Origin: Delphinus delphis
Lineage: Eukaryota > Chordata > Mammalia > Artiodactyla > Delphinidae
Length of the DNA: 64,000 nucleotides
Direction: 5' to 3'
Assembly: GCF_949987515.2 (NCBI RefSeq)
Contig: NC_082687.1
Coordinates: forward strand, 117,161,838 to 117,225,837
Shown: positions 57,040 through 64,000 of the stretch, one piece after another
Numbering within the stretch: position 1 is the first letter of the stretch
How the letters are laid out: the number at the start of each line of letters is the position of its first letter
Notes under the pieces: generated by a model
Databases searched by the model: none
The model's input: only the letters and a program-made list of their open reading frames with translations
Told to the model about the DNA's origin: nothing
Translations under genes and position numbers: made by a program

Positions 57040-57950
57040 AGAATTGGGCCTTTTTAACTGGAAGAATTGGATGAGAGAACAGAAGGCATTCTAGGTGAGA
57101 GGAAGGGCTTGAGCCAACATTCAGAGATCAAAATGAACAAAGCATTACTATAGGGGAGGAACAGGAAGACCAGCCTAACCAAAGCAACAGGTTCAAGTAG
57201 AGAAAAACAGATGTGTTTCCAAAGGTTGCTTAAATCCAGATGTTACAAGGATGTGACTCTCAGGCAAAGAATTTGGACTTCATTTCATAGATAAAGCAGA
57301 GCTGTCTTAAGAGGTCAAGTGCAAGAGTGGAAAAGTAAAAAAAGTATTTGGGGAATACAAATTTGGCAACCATGTGCAAGAATAGAAGGGATAAGAAAAA
57401 GGAAACAGGGCCTTACTCAGAAGTTTGTGCATTTTTCAAGATGAGGGCCTGGAATTCAATAGATATACTTTGAATAAATAAAAAAGAAGGCATAATACAT
57501 TCTAGAACTATTACTAAGGAAATAGGAGGAATTGTATGAACTGTTCTGGAAACCTAAGGGAAATCATCAAAGATTATTTCAAAGGTTTTTAACCTGGGAA
57601 ACACAGAGTAAGATGGAATCCAGATGAAAAGTAGATACAAACTGGAAATGAGGAGAGAGATTGGGGGTTTGCAGACAGATTCAGAAGCCATCTCCATAGA
57701 TGGGGACTGATTTTGAAGACAGGCTAGGGGACTGATAAGACCGGAGGTAATGTCCATGTATGAGGAATACGAAGCGGAAGAAAAGCTCTTGAAGGAAACT
57801 GAGAAGATGCAGTTATTAAAGTAGAGGCTGTGGAGAATCAGGATGGTATAAGCTTTATGGAAGCCGAGGAAGGAAGTGGTTTCAAGAAGTAAATTGTGGC
57901 CAACAGCTCTAAGAGTTGCAGAGAGGAGGAAGAGACATGAGAACACAGAA
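57040..57950 (+). repeat. Ancient GA-rich interspersed repeat
   Basis: AAGGCATTCTAGGTGAGAGG, AAGGGCTTGAGCCAACATTC, ATTTGGACTTCATTTCATAG and a later GGAAGTGGTTTCAAGAAG-like block correspond to the family seen at 4.9, 17, 21 and 27 kb. The 130-codon minus-strand frame is a shadow of it. Confidence 0.5.
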
Positions 57951-58054
57951 AAAGTTACTGGACCAGCACACTCACATTACACAATGTAGATATAAGTAGT
58001 CACAACTTCATTCTTTTAGCTTGTAATTACCGTAATTTTGTCAACATCACCATT

Positions 58055-59152
58055 ACTCCTGCCAGCGCGTTTCCCGCCGCCGGGGTCAGGGGTCGGGGTT
58101 CGGGTCGCGGGGCGGAGGGAAGAGCGGGCGGGAGGGAGGCGCCGACGCCAGACGCGGAGGCAGGAGCTGCGACCGGCCGGCGGGAGGCCGGGACCACGGA
58201 GCTCGCCGAGCCGCCGCCGCCGCGCTCATGGCGGCCGCCAAGGACACCCACGAGGAGCACGACACGTCCACCGAGAATGCCGACGAGTCCAACCATGACC
58301 CCCAGTTTGAGCCCATAGTTTCTCTTCCTGAGCAAGAAATTAAAACGCTGGAAGAAGATGAAGAGGAACTTTTTCAAATGCGGGCCAAGCTGTTCCGGTT
58401 CGCTTCGGAGAACGACCTCCCGGAGGGGAAGGAGCTGGGTACAAGGCATGTCAAGCTGCTGAAGCACGAGGAGAAGGGGACCATCCGCTTCCTCATGCGC
58501 AGGGACGAGACCCTCCAGACCTGCGCTAACCACTGCATCACGCCGGTGGTGGAGCTGAAGCCGAACGCGGGCAGTGACCGCGCCTGGGTCTGGACTACCC
58601 ACGCCGACTTCGCCGGCCAGCGCCCCAAGCAGGAGCTGCCGGCCATCCGCTTCCTTAACGCCGAGAACGCACAGAAATTCGAAGTTTGAAGAATGCAGGA
58701 AAGAGATTGAAGAGAGAGAAAAGAAAGGAACAGGCAAAAATGACAGTGCCGAGAAAGTAGCCGAGAAGCTAGAAGCTCTTTCGGTGAAGGAGGGCAGGGA
58801 GCCCGAGGACGAGACCAAAGTGGCGGCTGAAGAGGAGCAATGAGTCGGCTCCCGTTGTGTCCTTTCTTCCTGTCTTTTCTCTTTTTCTTTTTTTAAATTT
58901 TGCCCTGCCCTCTTCTTTTTGGTTTGTTTTTATTCTGTTTTGTTTTTACAAGGGACTTTATATAAAGTACTGGCCTCCAATATTCAGGTTGTTTTTTCCT
59001 AAGTTTTTGCCCTAATGAAAACGACTTCAGAAAATCCGTTACCCAGTCGTGAGAATGTACTGTGCTAACTTTCTTTTCCATAGTGGAAACATTTATCTGT
59101 AGTCATCAAAATAGCAAATAAACAAAACATTTGTTGAACCTGAAAAAAAAAA
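58055..59152 (+). pseudogene. RANBP1P: RANBP1 processed pseudogene (retrocopy)
   Basis: RANBP1 is a cytoplasmic Ran-GTP-binding protein of about 200 residues that assists RanGAP in GTP hydrolysis during nuclear transport. Here an ATG at 58228 opens 153 codons starting [20 protein letters not shown], matching RANBP1 through most of its Ran-binding domain ([52 protein letters not shown]). No introns interrupt it. At about 58680 a frameshift, consistent with loss of 5 bases between KF and the next KFEEC, gives a stop at 58687. The C-terminal coiled part continues in another frame to 58843 ([28 protein letters not shown]). The conserved EWKERG is EGKELG. A GC-rich 5' UTR, a 3' UTR, AATAAA at 59117 and ten As at 59143-59152 complete the copy. 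No target-site duplication was resolved. The 263-codon minus-strand frame is its shadow. Confidence 0.95.
59117..59122 (+). promoter_or_regulatory. Inherited polyadenylation signal of the RANBP1 retrocopy
   Basis: AATAAA lies 20 bases before the A-run at 59143-59152, the spacing expected for the parental mRNA 3' end. Confidence 0.85.
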
Positions 59153-59650
59153 TATTCCTTATTGGGTAAATCAGTCCCTACTTAGACACCCAGTCAATCA
59201 ATAATGCTTATTGAGCACTCATAATAAAACAACAGGGAGGAAGCTTGGTGGGACAGATGGAAGCAAGTGTAACTCAACAGTAAAATAAAATGGTTTCTAA
59301 GCCATAGAGCTTGGGTGATCTTATTCCTTTTCTTTAGGTACATGGAGAATAGATGCAGGAAGATAACATGGTGATAAAAAGCTTATGAACTCACTCACAA
59401 TAGGTCCAAAGAGTGTCCTGGCAAAGGTCTTTGAAACTGGGATCTTTATTTGGAAAAACCATTCCCCACAAACACAGGAGGCACCTCCCAAGGGAAGTTC
59501 CCTGTGATCTTCCATGTCAGGGACCTAGTGGATGCTGCTGACTTGAAAGGCTCTTGAGAATTAGTGAAGAGAATAGGTAGGCTGGGGTCCATCAATACAC
59601 CCACCCATGCAATTGGGGGCCATGTTTCACATCTCTCTGGTCTTCATTCT
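59153..59650. other. No feature recognised
   Basis: Unassigned DNA. Confidence 0.45.
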
Positions 59651-59654
59651 GTGT

Positions 59655-59870
59655 GGCCTAGTATGTAAGAGAATGTGCCTGGGAATCGGATCTGGATTCA
59701 AACCCCAGCTCCTCCGTTTATCAGAATTGTGGTTTGGAAAGCCATTTAATCCCTCTGGACTTTATTTTTGTCATCTGTGAAGATGGAGTAATAACTCTAT
59801 ATCAAAGATTATTGTTAAATGCTCTGTTCATGTGACACTAAATACATGGTAGCTACTCTAATTACTATCT
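59655..59870 (+). repeat. MIR SINE
   Basis: GATCTGGATTCAAACCCCAG, GAAAGCCATTTAATCCCTCT and TTTTGTCATCTGTGAAGATG follow sense MIR from the tRNA head onward. Confidence 0.82.
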
Positions 59871-59974
59871 GAGGAGGTCTGATGCAAACAATGGTGATTA
59901 TCCTAGTTGATTACGAGGACTGAGTAGTGTCAGAAAAATCTCAATAAATAAATAAAATGACTTGCAACTTTAAA

Positions 59975-60160
59975 CTTTTTCAAAGCACTTTCGTATCTGC
60001 TAATACATGTTATCCTTACAACAAACCTTCGAATGTGTGTGTGTTCGTTATTGCTCCTATTTTGTAGATGGAGAAAGAGGGCCTCAGAAGGGGACAAGGA
60101 CTTATTTCAGTCACAAAAGGGGAAGGTCACAGAGTCTGCACTGGAACCCAGGGCTGCTCA
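59975..60160 (-). repeat. MIR SINE, reverse orientation
   Basis: CTAATACATGTTATCCTTAC, CTATTTTGTAGATGGAGAAA and AAGGTCACAGAGTCTGCACT follow reverse MIR. The 64-74-codon frames here are incidental. Confidence 0.75.
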
Positions 60161-62007
60161 CTCCTGTCAGAACCTGATGGGAAAAGCCAAGAATCTGCTG
60201 CCACTTTTCTTGCCAAAATGCCCCTCCACTTATGTAGTGAACACAATGCAGAGATGAGTTAATTCTCTAGTCACATCAAAGAGCTGCTTGTTGAACTTTC
60301 GACTTTTGGCAAGTCGTGCATCATTTCTTAGCTTCAGCAATTCCTTGACACTTTTCCTGCTTTAACTTTTATTTTTCAAGGCACTTTTCAATTTACTCTG
60401 TTGTGTTCTCGAATAGTAGGCATTGTTTTCATCCTTTCTGCATCTCAAAAAAATGTGGTTTGTTTATGTTTCCATTAGTTGACATTACCATCCAAATGCT
60501 TATTCAGATCAGAATATTGGTTTGGATATATGTGGTGCGTGTATGGTAGTGGGGGTGGTGGGAGGTGATCTCAAAGATGTGCAGACACGTCATATTACTT
60601 TAAATCCTCCGATTTTAAGGATAAAGTGCACTTGTCTTCAACTTCGTACACCAAGTTAATTGACTGGTCCATTACTTAGTAGATTTTGTACTTGATTGGG
60701 AGGTGTAAGGCCCTAGACAAGCAGAACTCAGCCTTATATAGTTTTGTTTACCCCTTAGGACCCTGTGGCAGGTAGGAGTGAGGGTGGGAGATGGAGGAGA
60801 GGGTCAAAAGTACAAGACTGCAAGTACTGAATCCATCTCCAGTGGAGGGGATGAGGATCCTGAATAGCTCCGCCCTACAACTTGTCCACAGTTGTGTGAG
60901 CCCAGGGAAACTATAGAGAATTCTTCAAGCCTCCTCTTGCAGTCTTCAATCATCTCAGGAAACAGACTGCTTCAGTCATCGTTTTCCTTCTAGAAGGAAG
61001 ATGACGAGAAGAAAAGTTGAAACTTTCCCTCAAATTGCTCCCCCTAGAGTTTTTGAGAGGTAGGATCTAGAGTACCTTGCCATCCAGTAAGAGAGCCACA
61101 CCTGGGGGTGCGGGGGAAGGACTAGTGTTCCTGCATTCTGATGCCATACATTCATTTTACTCTGATTTAAAATGTATTTCTCCAAGTTACCAATTTTTAC
61201 ACTGTAAGACAGATGACATTTTGATCCTACATGATATATTTCTATTCAAAGGGTTTTAGGATATATTTGTTCATTAGTATGTAAAGCTGAGAAGTATTGA
61301 CTCTAAAGTTACTGGTAACACTGAATCTATTATTTTTATGAAAAGACAATGAATATATTTTCCCCCGGAGTGAAGATATATTTTCCGTTGCCATATCAGG
61401 GCATCAGAGGAAAGCAGTTTCCTTGAATCATTACTCTCCGTCCCTTTCACTTCACTGACTAATCCCAGAGATTTGAATCCTAAATTTAACTTTGGAAGTT
61501 TGCTACAAGTTTCAAAGAATTTGCTAAATAGGTTTCAAATGTTAGTCCTTTGTGCCTTGGGAATTAAAAGAAGAGTGATGGTTACTTTTATAGTAAAAAC
61601 TTGGCACAAAATAAAACGTTTTTTTTTCTTTCTCTTTTTTCCATGTGCTCACCTAAAGCAATAAACTTGTGGATGATTACCTCTGAGTTTTTCCAACAAG
61701 CTCAAGGAAGTTTAATGGCCTGAACAATGTGCTTTTTAAGAAGATCACTGTAAACATTCATTTCAATTCAAGGAGTATCTTTCAAAGTTATTCTGGAACA
61801 AATATGGTGCAAAGAAACATCAGAGAGAGAAAAGAAACAGGAACCCCAGGCTCTCGCTCTAGTCGTCTGTGGCCCCTGCACTGTCTGGCTGTTCTTTCCT
61901 AGCTCTTCATCCTCTACTAACTTCTGTGTGTTGGAGTCTCCAAGGCGCTGTCATTGGAGTGCCAGCCTTGGAGCAAGCCTTTTGTCTTCTCTATCTGTAC
62001 TCTCTCC
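60161..62007. other. Unique DNA, no gene recognised
   Basis: No repeat or gene identified over about 1.8 kb. Frames of 60-68 codons have no family features. Confidence 0.45.
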
Positions 62008-62012
62008 CTAGG

Positions 62013-62484
62013 TGTAGTGGGTTGAGTGGTGGCCCCAAAGAGATATGTCACCATCCTAATTCACAGAATTTGTGAGGGTTACCTGATTTTGGAAAAGGGA
62101 TCTTTGCAGATGTAATTAAATTAAGGAATTTGAGATGAAGAGATCATCCTGTATTATTCAGGTGGGCCCTAAATCCAATGACAAATGTTCTCATAAGAGA
62201 AACACAGGGGAGATTTGGCAGACAGAAGAGGAGGCATTGTGACCAAAGAGGTAGAGCTTGGAGAGGTGTGGCCAAAAGGCCGCAGTCAAGGATCGCTGAC
62301 AGCCACCGGAAGCTAGAAAAAGTGAGGAATGGATTCTCCCCTAGAGTCTCCAGAGGGAGTACAGCCCCTACAGACACCTTGATTTTGGACTTCTGGCCTC
62401 CAGACTGTGAAAGAATACATTTTTGTTGTGTTAAGCCACCAGTGTGTACTCAGTTCGTTATATCATCCACAGGAAGTTAATACA
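62013..62484 (+). mobile_element. Solitary MLT1-type LTR with 5-bp target-site duplication
   Basis: TGTAGTGGGTTGAGTGGTGG opens it. The interior carries GATCTTTGCAGATGTAATTA, GGTGGGCCCTAAATCCAATG, GACTTCTGGCCTCCAGACTG and TTGTGTTAAGCCACCAGTGT, and it ends TTAATACA. CTAGG lies directly outside both ends (62008-62012 and 62485-62489). This is a solo LTR of the MaLR group with no internal region. Confidence 0.93.
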
Positions 62485-62489
62485 CTAGG

Positions 62490-63715
62490 GAATCCCATCT
62501 AGTTCTCATCTTCAAATTCGATCTATAAATTTAAATCTCCAATCCTGACTGTCCTCTAGGTGCCACACTCATGTATCTAACTGCCTGCTTCACATCTGCA
62601 CTTGGATACCTAATAGACATCTCAAACTTAGTATGGCCAACAGAATTCTTGATTTCTATCTCCTGCACCCACCACTCTGTTTCCTAGTCTTCCCTGTCAA
62701 TAAATGGCACTACCATCTCAGGCTTAAGGCTTAGGTCCAACTACTTCATGGCTCCAGCAAAGAACCTAAGCATCATGCTTGATTCTTTTCTTCCTTTCAA
62801 CCCCCTCTACCTAATTCCTAGATGAATCCTCTTGGCTACCATTTCAGTCCATTGTGTCTGACCTAAGCTTATATTGTAGATTTCTGATTTCTTCCCTGCC
62901 TCTACTCTTGTCTTTTTCCACAAAAGCCAGTGTAAACGTCCTACAGTGCAACTCATTTCTTGTCACTCTCTGCCTAAGATGTTCTAATAGCTTCCCACTG
63001 CACTTAGGATAACATCCAAATTTCTTATCTTGGCCTACAGCAGTGGTTCTCAACTGGAGACTATTTCACCCTCACAATGCCAAAGACATTTGGCACTTTC
63101 TGGAGACATGTTTTGGTTGCTACTACTGGGGAGAGCCTACTGGAGTCTAGTGGGTAGAGCCCAGGAATGCTGCTAAACACCTTGCACTACACAAAACAGG
63201 GTCCAACAAGAAAGAATTATCTGGTCTCAAATGTCAATAGTGCCAAGGTTGAAAAACCATGCCCTACAGAGTCCACATGAGTTGATACCTGCCTTTTACT
63301 GCCTCATTTCCTTTTACTTTTCCTCAAATATGCTAAGCTTGTCCACATCTCAGAGCCTTTGAATATACTCTCCCTTCGGATTGCAACATACTTTTCCTAG
63401 TATGTTGCATCCCATCTTTGCATTTCTGTATCTTTGTTATCCAGGTGTAAATTCTAATACTACCTCCTCAGAGAGGCACCACCCATCTAAAGCAGCCTCC
63501 ACCCCATCCTATCCCTGCTCTGTCGCATTAGCCTGTTTTTACCCTCTATATTGCTCTTATTGGTACTTTATTTTATATTTTTATGAGTTTATCATTGGCT
63601 TCTTCCCTCTAAAATTGCAAAGTCCTTTAGGGTCTTTCATGTTCACTGCTGTTTGCCTGCATCTAGAGCAGCACCTGGCACAGAGTAAGTGCTTAATAAA
63701 TATTCATCAAATCAC
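62490..63715 (+). repeat. L2 LINE, split by MER5A
   Basis: CTAACTGCCTGCTTCACATC, AGACATCTCAAACTTAGTAT, CTAATAGCTTCCCACTGCAC, CTCAGAGCCTTTGAATATAC and the terminal AGCACCTGGCACAGAGTAAG and GCTTAATAAATATTCATCAA blocks follow L2 from late ORF2 to the 3' end. Many stops; no functional protein. Confidence 0.82.
63041..63261 (+). mobile_element. MER5A-type hAT MITE with 8-bp duplication
   Basis: CAGTGGTTCTCAACTGGAGA, TTTCTGGAGACATGTTTTGG, AGTCTAGTGGGTAGAGCCCA and ATGTCAATAGTGCCAAGGTT match MER5A. GCCTACAG (63033-63040) and CCCTACAG (63262-63269) are the 8-bp duplication, one mismatch. Confidence 0.92.
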
Positions 63716-64000
63716 TGACACGCAAATGTAAAGCAATAGAGGATAATTAAGTAACCCATAAAATGTTTGGTCCCAAAAGTGATGCAGTGAATCACCAGGA
63801 AGGCAGGCTTATTTCTAATCCCTTGTCAATTTCTAGTATATGGCTCTTTGGATGTTACCTTCATTTAAGTCTTAACTCCACTGACAGAATAAGAAGCTAG
63901 GGCCTTGTTTGTAGAAAAGATGTAATTTTACTTTTGAATCTATTGTTTTGAAGACAGAGCAGGCTTTCATGTAGTGGATGACTGGCAACCAGTTGTTAAT
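63716..64000. other. No feature recognised
   Basis: AT-rich unique DNA to the window edge. Confidence 0.45.

Noticed and set aside
57554..57946. 130-codon minus-strand frame
   Set aside because: Same GA-rich repeat family as at 17 kb.
58027..58818. 263-codon minus-strand frame across the RANBP1 copy
   Set aside because: It is the antisense shadow of the GC-rich retrocopy, with no homology of its own.
1..64000. CRISPR arrays, operons, phage or integrative elements
   Set aside because: Direct repeats found are microsatellites or retroposon duplications; the repeat content is mammalian throughout.

Overview
This is nuclear DNA of a mammal, almost certainly a cetacean. The best evidence is a set of tRNA-derived SINEs of the cetartiodactyl CHR type. 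Five copies are the short GC-rich form (CHR-2-like) familiar from whales and dolphins, and five are the longer CHR-1-like form. MIR and L2 repeats, MLT1 and MLT2-like LTRs, MER5A and Tigger DNA transposons, and L1 3' ends complete a typical eutherian repeat landscape. I see no bacterial-type genes, operons, CRISPR arrays or phage.

The window is AT-rich, and I cannot support any intact, spliced protein-coding gene in it. It is intergenic or lies within a large intron. The only clear gene-derived sequence is a near full-length processed (retro)pseudogene of RANBP1 at about 58.05-59.15 kb. It has a GC-rich 5' UTR, an intron-less coding region, a 3' UTR with AATAAA, and a short A-tail. A net frameshift, consistent with loss of 5 bases, cuts the frame at codon 153.

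Layout: 0-9 kb is mostly unique AT-rich DNA with MIR and L2 pieces, a pair of tight hairpins at 1.23-1.29 kb and a nested SINE/L1 site at 2.7-3.0 kb. From 9 to 20 kb there are SINEs, old L1, a CR1/L3 fragment, an MLT2-like LTR and a pair of related repeats of unrecognised family. From 20 to 34 kb there are three CHR-2-like SINEs and several L1 3' ends, including one with a 13-base target-site duplication and an interrupted A-tail. From 34 to 47 kb there are further SINEs, a CR1/L3 fragment, a Tigger element, an LTR inserted in an L2, and a SINE inserted in an L1. From 47 to 57 kb there are hAT MITEs, a Tigger MITE, a second copy of the 43-kb LTR, and a 102-bp tandem duplication split by a SINE. 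From 57 to 64 kb come the RANBP1 retrocopy, MIRs, an MLT1 LTR with a clean 5-bp target-site duplication, and an L2 carrying a MER5A.

I found no evidence for a novel multi-gene system. The most interesting material is insertion history and unexplained DNA structure. Repeat family names come from recalled consensus sequences, not from a search, so boundaries are approximate unless a target-site duplication fixes them.
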